64,000 bases of DNA from contig CAWDLR010000004.1 in NCBI GenBank assembly GCA_963803125.1, positions 682,001 to 746,000 on the forward strand, given 5' to 3'. The position numbers and the translations under genes were made by a program. Position 1 is the stretch's first letter, and every line of letters starts with the position of its first letter. Positions 1 through 9,055 of this stretch are shown here, piece by piece. The notes under the pieces were generated by a model. That model was not told where the DNA came from. It did no database searches and saw nothing but the letters and a program-made list of their open reading frames with translations. This DNA is from G963675935 sp963803125 (GTDB lineage: Bacteria > Planctomycetota > Planctomycetia > Pirellulales > Thermoguttaceae).

Positions 1-871
1 GCCGGCGCGGACCGAGGAACGCGATCTGTTGGTGGTGATCCCCGGTCGCGATCGCCGCCGCGCAGTGATTATGGCCGACCATTACGACACCGCCTACATG
101 GAAGACGTCTATTACAAGGAGAAAGGCGGCAAACTCGCCCGCGTGGCCGCCGCCGGGGCCGACGACAATCACTCCGCCACCGCCGCGCTGATGCTCGGAG
201 CGACGATCTTCCTGGAGCTTAGCCGCGCCGGCCGACTCGATTGCGACATCTGGCTGGTACACTTGACCGGCGAGGAATTCCCTTCCGATTGCATGGGTGC
301 CCGCCGCTTGGCCCAATGGCTCGTCGAGGGCAATCTGCGGCTGCGGCACTCGGAGGGCAAGCGGCTCGATCTGTCGCGCGTCCGCGTCGAAGGCGTCTAC
401 GTCCTCGATATGGTCGCCCACAACCGCGAGCATGACCGCGACGTATTCCAGATTTCGCCCGGCTCCAGCCGCCAATCGTTCGCCCTGGCCCACCTGGCCC
501 ATCTGGCCAATCGAATATGGAATGCCCAGGCCGAGCAGTGGAACCAGCGCGGTCAGCGGCGCAACGCCGATCGCGGCCGCCGAAGCACCGACGGCCGCAC
601 CATTCCCGCGGTCGCCCGCCATCCACAGCTCAGCGGCGAAGTCCGCCCCCCGCGCGATCCCCGCAGTTCGCTCTACAACACCGACGGCCAGATCTTCTCC
701 GACGCCGGCGTCCCGGTCGTCCTCTTCATGGAGAATTACGACATCAACCGCACCGGCTATCACGACACAAAGGATACGATGGAGAACATCGATCTCGATT
801 ACGGCGCCGCGGTGGCCGCAATCGCCATCGAATCGGTCGCCCGAGCGGCCGCGCAAAACAACGGGGCCTAG
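1..871 (+). CDS. M28-family zinc aminopeptidase-like protein, 5' end cut by window edge
   Basis: The reading frame is open to base 1, so the true start lies outside the window. The protein has the complete set of M28 co-catalytic zinc motifs in order: HxD (DHYDTA), the bridging Asp in GADDNHSA, the Glu-Glu pair in TGEEFPSD, an Asp in VLDMVAHN and the last His in GYHDTKDT. Members of this family remove N-terminal amino acids or act as dipeptidases using two zinc ions, and many are exported. The missing N-terminus prevents me from seeing a signal peptide. It ends in TAG, 53 bases before the next gene. Family assignment is firm; substrate is unknown. Confidence 0.9.
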   Translation, partial: PARTEERDLLVVIPGRDRRRAVIMADHYDTAYMEDVYYKEKGGKLARVAAAGADDNHSATAALMLGATIFLELSRAGRLDCDIWLVHLTGEEFPSDCMGARRLAQWLVEGNLRLRHSEGKRLDLSRVRVEGVYVLDMVAHNREHDRDVFQISPGSSRQSFALAHLAHLANRIWNAQAEQWNQRGQRRNADRGRRSTDGRTIPAVARHPQLSGEVRPPRDPRSSLYNTDGQIFSDAGVPVVLFMENYDINRTGYHDTKDTMENIDLDYGAAVAAIAIESVARAAAQNNGA

Positions 872-924
872 CATTTTCTATCACTCGCGAGTGAAGCCCA
901 AGAAGCCGGGCAAGGAACAACTCC

Positions 925-1443
925 ATGGCCTCCCGAGACGATCTTCTTAGGATTCTGTGTAATTCCAGAGTTACGCTCGGAGCTTTCAACCGGTCAAAGT
1001 TCATGCGCCGCCGCGACTTGGAAATCGCAGAAAAAGTGGTCACCATGAGGGACCTCGGCGAGTGTTTTTGTCCTTGGTATTACGTGAATCAAGGGAAGCC
1101 GACAGAGGTTGATTACGGTACGGCGGAATGTCTGATCGCGGCTCGCGCCATGAAGGTAAATCAACGCGAACTCATTGACTTGAAGAATGAAAGGAAGATT
1201 CAGATCGAGAAGTACCGGCAGGAACTGAAAACGCGAGTTGCCCCGGAGGAGCCTCTACTCTTGGCCCTTGACACGAGGACCGGGAAGTGCCTTGTCTTGG
1301 ATGGAAACAAGACATCTTGTGCCGTATGTAGGAACTTCCTAGATGATGAGACACAAGACGGTCGTCCTGTTCCTGCCATTCAAGCCGCTGGGCCATACCT
1401 AGAGAACATCGTTGGAGATTTTTGTATTATCAACAGGGACTAG
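925..1443 (+). CDS. Hypothetical protein, 172 aa
   Basis: I do not recognise this protein. It follows the M28 gene by 53 bases and has a plausible ribosome site (AAGGAA, seven bases before ATG). It has no signal peptide or membrane segment. Cysteines are grouped as CFCPW near residue 48 and SCAVC near residue 131, and the middle third is charged and probably helical. Its codons are less GC-rich than those of its neighbours, which fits an acquired gene. The ORF is long enough and has the composition of a real soluble protein, but no function can be given. Confidence 0.55.
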   Translation: MASRDDLLRILCNSRVTLGAFNRSKFMRRRDLEIAEKVVTMRDLGECFCPWYYVNQGKPTEVDYGTAECLIAARAMKVNQRELIDLKNERKIQIEKYRQELKTRVAPEEPLLLALDTRTGKCLVLDGNKTSCAVCRNFLDDETQDGRPVPAIQAAGPYLENIVGDFCIINRD

Positions 1444-1467
1444 CGGCTGCACCCCTTCCGGAGGCGG

Positions 1468-1527
1468 AAACGGGTACATCACTGATTTTGGCAAACTACA
1501 CAGCTCATAATCAGTGATGTCCCCGTT
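1468..1527. repeat. 60-bp palindromic repeat, copy A
   Basis: The ends are inverted copies of each other (left ACATCACTGATT at 1476-1487, right AATCAGTGATGT at 1509-1520, with C/G runs outside), separated by about 20 bases. A second copy with the same arms and similar spacer lies at 2431-2490. It could fold into a hairpin and may act as a 3'-end or MITE-like element. It contains a GTG that would be an artificial start for the next gene. Confidence 0.8.
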
Positions 1528-1546
1528 GTGGCGCTCGGGAATCGTC

Positions 1547-2233
1547 ATGAACAACGATCCAAACTTCTCGCGACTTCTCCGCGGCACGCTGGTCGCCCTG
1601 TTCGTTTGCGCGGCCCTGGTCCTGTTGTGCTACTTCTTTGTCGATCGTCCGGTCGCCTTCTTCGTTCATAATCACAGGTTCGCCGACGATCGCGTCTTGA
1701 AGTGGTTGACTTACCTGCCGCCCCTTGTGCAGGCCGCGGTGCCGCTGCTGCTGGCGGCATTTGCAGTCCGCCGGGCTTTCGGGCCGTTGCAGCGGTGGGA
1801 GAAGGTGGTGGTGGTCGCCTGCGTGAGCCTGGTCCTGGCCGAGCAGTTCCGCGGTAGTCTCGCCTACGCCTTCGGCCGCTACTGGCCGGAAACTTGGATC
1901 AATGACAACCCGTCACTGATCCGCGACGGGGCCTACGGGTTCCACCCCTTTCACCACGGCATCGCCTACGACAGTTTTCCCTCGGGCCACACCGCCCGCA
2001 CGCTGGTCGTCGCGACGGTCATCTGGATCGCCTATCCGAGATGGCGTTGGGCCTGCGGGCTGGCGTCGCTGGCCGTGGCCCTCGACTTGTTGGGGATGGA
2101 TTATCATTTCGTGGGAGACGTGATCGCGGGCGGATTCGTCGGCGGCATCGTGGGAGCGTACACCGCCCGCTGCGCCGGCATCGCATCGCGGCGTGAGGAA
2201 ATGGGGGGGCGTAGCAAACATTCTTGGCGGTGA
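1547..2233 (+). CDS. PAP2-superfamily membrane phosphatase
   Basis: About 228 aa with five or six hydrophobic segments. The three phosphatase signatures are visible: FGRYWPETW (related to KxxxxxxRP), SFPSGHTAR (PSGH) and a final DYHFVGDVIAG in place of SRxxxxxHxxxD. The family dephosphorylates phosphatidic acid, undecaprenyl pyrophosphate or related lipid phosphates at the membrane. I chose ATG 1547, preceded by GGGAA, over an in-frame GTG at 1514 that lies within the palindromic repeat. The basic tail (RREEMGGR) runs into repeat DNA. It stands alone between two repeats, so the lipid substrate cannot be inferred. Confidence 0.85.
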   Translation: MNNDPNFSRLLRGTLVALFVCAALVLLCYFFVDRPVAFFVHNHRFADDRVLKWLTYLPPLVQAAVPLLLAAFAVRRAFGPLQRWEKVVVVACVSLVLAEQFRGSLAYAFGRYWPETWINDNPSLIRDGAYGFHPFHHGIAYDSFPSGHTARTLVVATVIWIAYPRWRWACGLASLAVALDLLGMDYHFVGDVIAGGFVGGIVGAYTARCAGIASRREEMGGRSKHSWR

Positions 2234-2257
2234 CTTCCGGGGCCGAAGGCCCAGCCG

Positions 2258-2415
2258 TTCGCCCAGCCCAGGGCAACGCCCTGGGGAGCGGAGCCCAGCA
2301 CGGCGATGTACCGGCCCAACGGGCCAACCGTTCATCGAATCGTTGGCCCGTTGGGCCGGCAATGTTGTTCTCTCGCGCCACTCCTCCCCAGGGCGTTGCC
2401 CTGGGCTGGGTGAAC
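2258..2415. repeat. Nested palindromic element, about 158 bp
   Basis: The outer arms are inverted copies (CCCAGGGCAACGCCCTGGG inside 2258-2286 and its complement inside 2387-2415). Between them, 2311-2361 is itself a near-perfect palindrome with arms GGCCCAACGGGCCAAC and GTTGGCCCGTTGGGCC. The three-palindrome layout would form a cruciform or multi-stem RNA. It fills most of the 353-bp gap between the PAP2 gene and the hydrolase and is followed directly by the 60-bp repeat copy B. Confidence 0.8.
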
Positions 2416-2430
2416 CGTGAGCCGCACCCA

Positions 2431-2490
2431 AATGGGGACATCACTGGTTTTGTGAAAATAGTCAGTCTACAATCAGTAATGTCTCGTTTT
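2431..2490. repeat. 60-bp palindromic repeat, copy B
   Basis: Second copy of the element at 1468-1527, with arms GGGGACATCACTGGTTTT and AATCAGTAATGTCTCGTTTT. The arms have drifted at a few positions but the length and order are kept. It sits about 97 bases upstream of the hydrolase start. Confidence 0.75.
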
Positions 2491-2586
2491 CCCGCCCAGC
2501 GTGCACCTTCCTGCTTTCGCGTTTTCGCCATTTCGTCCTTTCGTGATAGACAACAGCAACGCCTTGCTTCCCGGAGACCTCCCACC

Positions 2587-4758
2587 ATGCGAACGCTGCT
2601 ACAACTAAGTTCATTGGCGGTTCTCTCGCTTGTCGCTCTTTGCGGCGCGTCGGCCGCGGAGCTTCGCGTACTGCCGGCGGGACATTTGCCGAAAGATGTG
2701 CGGCTGGAGCCGCTGAAAGACCAGAACGGGTACTTTCCCTTCACGCCGCCAAAGACCCGCGAGGCCTGGCAACAGCGTGTCGAGCAAGTGCGGCGGCAAA
2801 TCCTGGTGGCGGCGGGCTTGTGGCCGATGCCGCCCAAAACGCCGGATCATGCGGTGATCCACGGCCGCGTCGATCGCGACGGCTATACGGTCGAAAAGGT
2901 CTATTTCCAGAGCTATCCGGGCCATTTCGTCACCGGCAGCCTCTATCGGCCGAAGGAGCGAACCGGCCGCCTGCCCGCCGTCTTGGCCCCGCACGGACAT
3001 TGGGCCAACGGCCGCTTCTTCGACGCCGGCGCGAAGGAGATCCGCTGGCAACTCATCCGCGGCGAAGAGCGTTTTGAAGTGGGCGGCCGGTACATCCTCC
3101 AGGCCCTCTGCGTGCAGTTGGCCCGCATGGGCTGCGTCGTGTTTCAGTACGACATGGTGGGCGTGGCCGACAGCCGGCAACTGCCGCACTCGCCCCAGTG
3201 GCAGCCGAAGCGCGATACGGCCGGCCGTTGGGGATTGGCCAGCCCGCAGGCCGAAGCCTGGCTGCAAACCAATTTCGGGCTGCAAACCTACAATTCGATC
3301 CGGGCGTTGGATTTCGTCTGCGGCCTGCCCGACGTCGATTCCGCCCGCATCGGCATCACCGGCGGCAGCGGCGGGGCGACGCAGACGTTCATCCTATGCG
3401 CCGTCGATCCCCGCCCGGCGGTCGCCTTTCCTGCCGTGATGGTCTCGACCGCGATGCAGGGCGGCTGCAACTGCGAGAATGCCCCCTATCTGCGGATCGG
3501 CACGGGCAACGTCGAGTTCGCCGCGATGTTCGCCCCCAAGCCGCTGGGCATGACCGCCGCCGACGATTGGACCCACGACATGGCGACCAAAGGCTTTCCC
3601 GAGCTGAAGCGGCATTACAAACTCCTGGGCGCGGAAGAGAACGTGATGCTCAAGCCGATGCTGCAATTCGGCCACAACTACAATTACGTCAGCCGGGCGG
3701 TGATCTACTCGTGGTTCAACAAGCATCTGAAGCTGGGCCTGCCCGAGCCGGTCGTGGAAGAGGATTTTCGCCCGCTGTCGATCGCCGAGATGAGCGTTTG
3801 GGACGAGCGGCATCCCGCCCTGCCGGGCGATTACGCCCATCAACAGGCGTTCTTGCACGATCTGACCGAATCGACGCGGCGGCAGATCGAATCGCTCACG
3901 CCCAACGACGAGCGGTCGCTGGCCGAGTATCGCCGCATCGTGGGCGGGGCGGTGCAGGTGATGATCGGCCGCGGGCTGCCCGAGGCCGGGTCGCTGGAGG
4001 TCGCCGATTGTACCACCACGGACCTCGGGCCGTACAAGCTGATGAAGTTCCTGCTTCGCTATCCGGCCGGGCGGGAAGAGTTGCCCGTGGTGCGGCTGAT
4101 TCCGAAACAGTGGAACCGCCGCGCGGCGATTTGGGTCGATCCGCAGGGCAAGCAAGGGCTGCTGGCCGGCGACAGCCGACCGCGGCCGGGCGTGCGACGG
4201 TTGCTCGACGGCGGCTACGACGTGCTTGCCGCCGATCTGTTCGGCCAGGGCGAGTTTACCGGCGACGGCCGGCCGCTGGCCCGTTCGCGGCTGGTCGAGG
4301 GCTGCATCGAGATGACCTTCGGTTACAATCCGCCGACGTTCTCGCAGCGCGTGCGGGACTTGCTTACGCTGGTGGCCTTCGAGCGCGGCGGCCGCGCGCC
4401 GGCCGATCGGGTCTACATGATCGGGCTGGCCGGGGCGGGCCACTGGGTCGCCGCCGCCCGCGCGATCGCCGGCAGCGCCATCGACCGCGCCGCGATCGAC
4501 ACCGCCGGCTTCCGTTTCGCCCGGGTCGCCGCCTTCGACAATCCCGACTTCCTCCCCGGCGGCGCCAAGTACAACGATCTGCCCGGCGTGATCGCCCTTT
4601 CCGCCCCCAATCCGCTCTGGCTCGCCGGCGAGGGAGAGACGCCGCCGCCGATCATCGCCGCCGCTTACCACGCCGCCGGTCACCCGGAGTACATAACCTC
4701 CTATGCCGGCGACGCCGCCGCCAGTGAATCGGCTGCCGTGGAATGGCTGTTGAAGTGA
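2587..4758 (+). CDS. Secreted alpha/beta-hydrolase (acetyl-xylan-esterase / dienelactone-hydrolase-like)
   Basis: About 723 aa. The start at ATG 2587 gives a clean signal peptide (MRTLLQLSSLAVLSLVALCG, cleavage after ASAAE); the longer upstream frame is only repeat DNA. An alpha/beta-hydrolase core lies in residues 80-420 with the nucleophile elbow GGSGGATQ near residue 260 and an FGHNYNY segment as candidate for the His. A second, less conserved hydrolase-like half follows (LLDGGYDVLAADLFGQGEF; GLAGAGHWVAA), so the protein may be a tandem with a degenerate second domain. Such large secreted hydrolases in planctomycetes are thought to deacylate complex polysaccharides. The exact substrate is inference. 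Confidence 0.85.
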   Translation: MRTLLQLSSLAVLSLVALCGASAAELRVLPAGHLPKDVRLEPLKDQNGYFPFTPPKTREAWQQRVEQVRRQILVAAGLWPMPPKTPDHAVIHGRVDRDGYTVEKVYFQSYPGHFVTGSLYRPKERTGRLPAVLAPHGHWANGRFFDAGAKEIRWQLIRGEERFEVGGRYILQALCVQLARMGCVVFQYDMVGVADSRQLPHSPQWQPKRDTAGRWGLASPQAEAWLQTNFGLQTYNSIRALDFVCGLPDVDSARIGITGGSGGATQTFILCAVDPRPAVAFPAVMVSTAMQGGCNCENAPYLRIGTGNVEFAAMFAPKPLGMTAADDWTHDMATKGFPELKRHYKLLGAEENVMLKPMLQFGHNYNYVSRAVIYSWFNKHLKLGLPEPVVEEDFRPLSIAEMSVWDERHPALPGDYAHQQAFLHDLTESTRRQIESLTPNDERSLAEYRRIVGGAVQVMIGRGLPEAGSLEVADCTTTDLGPYKLMKFLLRYPAGREELPVVRLIPKQWNRRAAIWVDPQGKQGLLAGDSRPRPGVRRLLDGGYDVLAADLFGQGEFTGDGRPLARSRLVEGCIEMTFGYNPPTFSQRVRDLLTLVAFERGGRAPADRVYMIGLAGAGHWVAAARAIAGSAIDRAAIDTAGFRFARVAAFDNPDFLPGGAKYNDLPGVIALSAPNPLWLAGEGETPPPIIAAAYHAAGHPEYITSYAGDAAASESAAVEWLLK

Positions 4759-4798
4759 GGTACTGTAACAAAACGTGTTGACTTGCTGCGGCATTGCA

Positions 4799-4936
4799 GG
4801 AGGCGAGTCCTGTCGCCGATTGGAAAGGGAAAACGCAACCGTTTACAGGCCGGCAAAGTCGCCTTTCGCTCCGCGAAAGCAGCGCCACTTTCGCGGAGCG
4901 AAAGGCGACAAAATCGGCGACAGGAGTCGCTCCTAC
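4799..4936. repeat. Nested inverted repeat between convergent genes
   Basis: Outer arms: GCGAGTCCTGTCGCCGATT (about 4803-4821) and AATCGGCGACAGGAGTCGCT (about 4911-4930). The inner hairpin at 4857-4909 has arms GTCGCCTTTCGCTCCGCGAAAG and CTTTCGCGGAGCGAAAGGCGAC around a short loop. It lies exactly where the plus-strand hydrolase and the minus-strand protease converge and could end transcription from both sides. Confidence 0.8.
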
Positions 4937-4957
4937 AGCCGCGGATTGAGCAACTCA

Positions 4958-7900
4958 CTACGCCAGCCCGTCAAAATCGTAGAGCCAATCGAGCTTGGCG
5001 GAGTTGGACAAATTGGCCAGCGCGGCGGAGGCCAGGGCGCTTTGGGCGCTGCTCGATCCCCAGGTGAACGAGCCGGTTAGTGTCGAGACGTTGCCGGCCC
5101 CGTCGGTTGCGGTGATCGTGTAGGTGTGCGTGCCGGCCGCCATCGAGCTGAGCGTGGCGGAGAAGTTCACGCCGGAAGACGCCTTGTACGGGCCGTAGAC
5201 GTTGGCCGCGGCCTTGCCGTCGATCTGGATCGAGGAACTTTTCACCCCCTGGGCGTCGAAGCAGTTCCAACTGATGAACGCTTTCGCCTGCGAGACGGCC
5301 ACCTGGCTGATCAGCGGGCCGGTCGGGTTCGCCAAGGTGAAATTCCAGTTCTGCGTCGATACGTTGCCCTGCTTGTCGGTGGCGGTAAGCGTGGCGGTGT
5401 GCTGGCCGGCCGCCAAGGAGCCCAAGGGCGCATAGTAGTTCACGCCGGACGAGGCGGCGTAAGGGCCGCCGATATACGCCGCCGTCTTGCCGTCGATCGC
5501 CACCGACGAGCCGGCCACGCCGTCGGCGTCGAAGACGTTCCAAGTGATCACGTCGGTCGTTTCCGACACGGCCATCTGGCTGATCGTCGGGCCGCTGCTG
5601 ACGACGGTGAAGGAGGCGGTCGTGCTCGAATGGTTGCCCAGTTTGTCGGTCGCGGTGATCGTATAGCTGTGCTGGCCGCCGGCCAGCGAGCCCAGCGGCG
5701 CGGCGTAGTTGAGGCCGGAGGACGATTGATACGGGCCGTAGATGGCCGAGGCCGTCTTTCCGTCGATCGTGACCGTCGAGCTGGCCACGCCGTCGGCATC
5801 GAGCACGTTCCAAGTAATGATCCCCTTGGCCTGCGAGACCACGACCTGGCCGATCACCGGACTGGAGTTGGGCGGAGCGACGACGGTGAATGTGCCCGTG
5901 GCCGTGCCGGTGACCCCCTTCGAATCGGTCGACTGGATCGCGTAGCTGTGGTTGCCGGCCGCCCAGGTTCCGATCATGCAGGAATAGTAGATGCTGCTGT
6001 ACGGGCCGCTGATCGGCGTGATTGCCTTGCCATCCACCGTCACCGTCTGCGAAGCGAGGCTGTAGGCGCTGGAGATCGCCCAGGTGATTCTCAGGTTCTC
6101 GTTCGATTCGAGCGTGCCGTTGGTGTACGTCGCCTCGGCGACGACCGGGGAATAGACCGAGAGGTCGTCGTTGACAATCGTGCCCACGCCTCTGCTGTTG
6201 GAGATGGTGGCGTTGCTGGGGCTACTGAGGTAGACGTAGAAGGTCTCGTCGGGCTCGACGGTTGTGTCGCCGTTGACGGTGACGCTGATCGTCTTGGCGG
6301 CGTTGTCGCCGGGGTTCCAGGTGAGCGTACCGCTTTGGGCCACGTAATCGCCGCTGGCGGCGGTGGCTGTGCCGTCGGCGGTGGCGAAGTTGACGCTCGT
6401 CGGCAGCGTGTTCGTCCCCGAGATGCTCACGGTGAAATTGAAGGTCGTGGTTCCGCTGTTTCCTTCGGCCAGCGTTACGTTGCCGATCGAGAGCACCGGA
6501 ATGAAGGCTTCGGGAAGGGTGTAGGCGTAATCGCTCCAGGGTCCTTGCAGGCTGGCGCTGTTGTTGTAAGCCATCACCCGCCACGCGTACGTGTCGCCGG
6601 CCGTCAGCGATGTGCTGGGAGTATAGGATGTGCCGCTTACCGCTGCGCTGCTGAGCACCGTCTGGCCGGTCGTTTGATCTACTAGATCGAGGTAATAGCC
6701 GGTGGCCCCGGCTACCGCCGACCACGAGGCCGTGGGCGTCAGCGTAACGACGGTGGGATTGCTGCTGTTGTTGACCGGCCAGGAGAGCGTGGGCGCGGTG
6801 AGCGAGGTAACGACCGTGAACGTGGTCGAGACGGCGACGGGCGACGATTCCAGATTCACGCCGCCCGTGCCGGGATTCGACAAATTGGGGAACTGCGACC
6901 AGACCGAGAACGTGTAGCTGTGCCCGGAGATCAGCCCGCTCGCCGAAGTTGACAATTGAGTCGTGATCGCGCCGGTCGACAGGGTTACGCTGCCGCCGGT
7001 GGTGTTGTCGGTCAGCAGAACCCGATAGGAGATTGCGTCGTTGACCGCTCCCCAGTTGAACGTGGCGCTGGTGGCCGTCAGTACGGAAGACGGCGGCGAG
7101 ACGAGCGTCGGCGCCGGCACGTCCTGCCCCAGCCATTCGGCGATCGCATCGGCATGGGGCGTGCCCAGGCCGCTGGCATAATCGTAGCCGGTGGTGGCCG
7201 AGTAATAATTATTGTTGCCAGCGACGACGTCGTGAAACGCCGTCGCGTACCAGTTGGAGTTCTGGTAAGTCGCATAGAGATCGAGGATCGCCCCGTGCCC
7301 GAGGCTCGAATTGCCGCCGATTTGTGCTCCCTGGTTGGCAATCGTGATCAGCGCCGCCCAAGACGGGGCGGCCACGCTTGTTCCCCCATTCTCCGACCAA
7401 GGATTCGAGGGGTAATCGTAAGAATCGTAAATGTAGCAACTGCCGTAGCCGTGGAAGGAGACGTCGGGGGTCACGCGATACTGCGAGCCGGTAATGCCGC
7501 TCTGCCAGGTAGGCGCCAGGAAGATTGAACTTGGTCCCCCCGCACTCGCATCTCCCGGCCCGTCGTTCCAGACCTCTTCATGAACGTAATCGCCCGCCGG
7601 ATCGACTACCGGTTGCGACGTTGCGTAGAACGCCGCTCCGCCCACCGAGAGCGCCCAGGGGCTGGTCGAAGGATAATCGACCATCTCGCCGTTGTGCTCG
7701 TCGCCGCTGGAGACGACAAACGTGATGCCCGGATGCTGGGCGCCGATCGTCTCGAACGCCGGATACCAGCCGAGATCGGAGGCGTCGGGCTTTTCCGCGC
7801 GCCGAAACTCAGCGAAACCACCGAGACGCCCGAGATGCTCGCCGCGGCCCCCATCGCGGTGACGATCTGTTGGTCCGAACTGGCTTCGACCAGAACAATG

Positions 7901-8358
7901 TTCGCCCCCGGGGCAAGTGCGTGTACCCATTCGACGTCCATCGACGTCTCGATCGAATATCCCGTGCTGCCCGACGGACTCGGCAGCGTACTCGTCACGT
8001 TGCCCGACGAACTGACCCCCACCTTGCTGAAGAATCCCGAGTGCTCGGGAATGCCAAACTGAAGATCGAAGGCGTGCAGGTCGCTGGCCATGTTTGGGTC
8101 GTCGAGTTCATCGACGATGGCGATCGTCTGCCCGCTGCCGTCGCCCTTGACGCCGCCGGCGAACTGAATCAGGTCGAAGCCATAGGCATGTTCAATCTGG
8201 GCGGGCGTCAATCCACCGCCCGGGAGAGCCGCCGAGAGGAGTGAACGGTCCTCGAGCGTTTCGATCCGCAGCGTGCGGGTGAACGGAGAGCAGTCCGCCT
8301 TGCCTCGCTGCCGCAACCGTCTCGACCGTCTCGCGCCCCGATCAAGAAATCCTGCCAT
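4958..8358 (-). CDS. Giant secreted S53 (sedolisin-like) protease with Calx-beta/FN3 and tandem repeat domains, frameshifted
   Basis: About 1130 aa once a frame change near 7796-7803 (GC-repeat CGCGCGCC) is repaired. It starts at ATG 8358 after GGAGG. Order: basic N-terminus with the LEPR-XLL-type motif LEDRSLLS; S53 core with the Glu/Asp pair in IETSMDVEWVHA (about residues 137 and 141), the oxyanion Asp in VVSSGDEHN and the Ser in NGGTSVAAPSW; no long propeptide; FN3-like domains; a Calx-beta domain (GNVTLAEGNSGTTTF to VNDD); four repeats of about 90 aa with the core SxxIDGKxAxxIYGPY; and a C-terminal tag SAKLDWLYDFDGLA. It is probably exported and cell-surface bound. The three-residue catalytic set is complete, so it is likely active if the frame is intact. 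Confidence 0.85.
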
Positions 8359-9055
8359 ACGTGCCTCCACCTATCGCTGCCCGTGCCTGACGTCCCCCGG
8401 ACTACCCCCCCGATCGCAGGAATGAAAAGGAGAGACGTTCTACGAAGCCCTCTTCGTTCCTGCGCATCGACCAAGTCATCTTTTTTCTTCGTTAGTGTCC
8501 TTCTCTGCCATGCGACGCGAAGCCTGCACGATTACCCAAAACCCCCGCCGACAGGGTGGAAAGCAACAGTGTTCCGGTGCCTGGGAAGCGGTTCGTGACC
8601 TCAGAGTTCAGCAACCAAACCCATCCAAAGGGTTAGACGGTGGGCCGGAGACCGCCTCGCGCCCGTGGCAATAGGGCCGGGTTGACCACTCTCTCATTAT
8701 CCGCCCCGCCCACGAAGGAATCAAGCGCCGAACCGCCGCTCCCTGTGCCATCAGCGGACAGGGAGTCCCCGGCCAATTGTTGCCCCCTATCATTGCAGGA
8801 CGTTTATGGCCGGAAGTTGCAACACCCGTCCTCCTTGGCCGTGGGACCAATTCCTAGCAACAGACGTTTTCGCGGCACAGGGGTCCACGCGCGGCGTTGA
8901 CGCATTGGCGGCAGATAGTGACAATGGAGCCGCTGAATCGAAGGGCTGCGCCGGCTGCCAAACGGCCGGGAACCGAGGCCTGTCGCTACGGTCCGACGTT
9001 GGCATCGCTTTCTCCCCCCGCACACAACGATGAATTGTTGCAGGAATTGCCTGTT
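8359..9055. other. Divergent intergenic region, about 700 bp
   Basis: Lies between the minus-strand protease start and the plus-strand SNF2 start, so it should hold both promoters. I see no convincing ORF, no clear -35/-10 pair and no long palindrome. The SNF2 frame stays open back to 8897 but without coding-like composition. Confidence 0.4.

Noticed and set aside
3394..4794. Minus-strand ORF of 466 codons opposite the hydrolase
   Set aside because: Antisense shadow of the alpha/beta-hydrolase gene; composition is not protein-like.
5126..6685. Plus-strand ORF of 519 codons opposite the S53 protease gene
   Set aside because: Arg/Gly/Val-rich antisense frame mirroring the protein repeats of the real gene.
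7796..7803. Programmed ribosomal frameshift in the S53 protease gene
   Set aside because: No slippery heptamer or downstream pseudoknot is evident. The CG-repeat context fits an indel error better.
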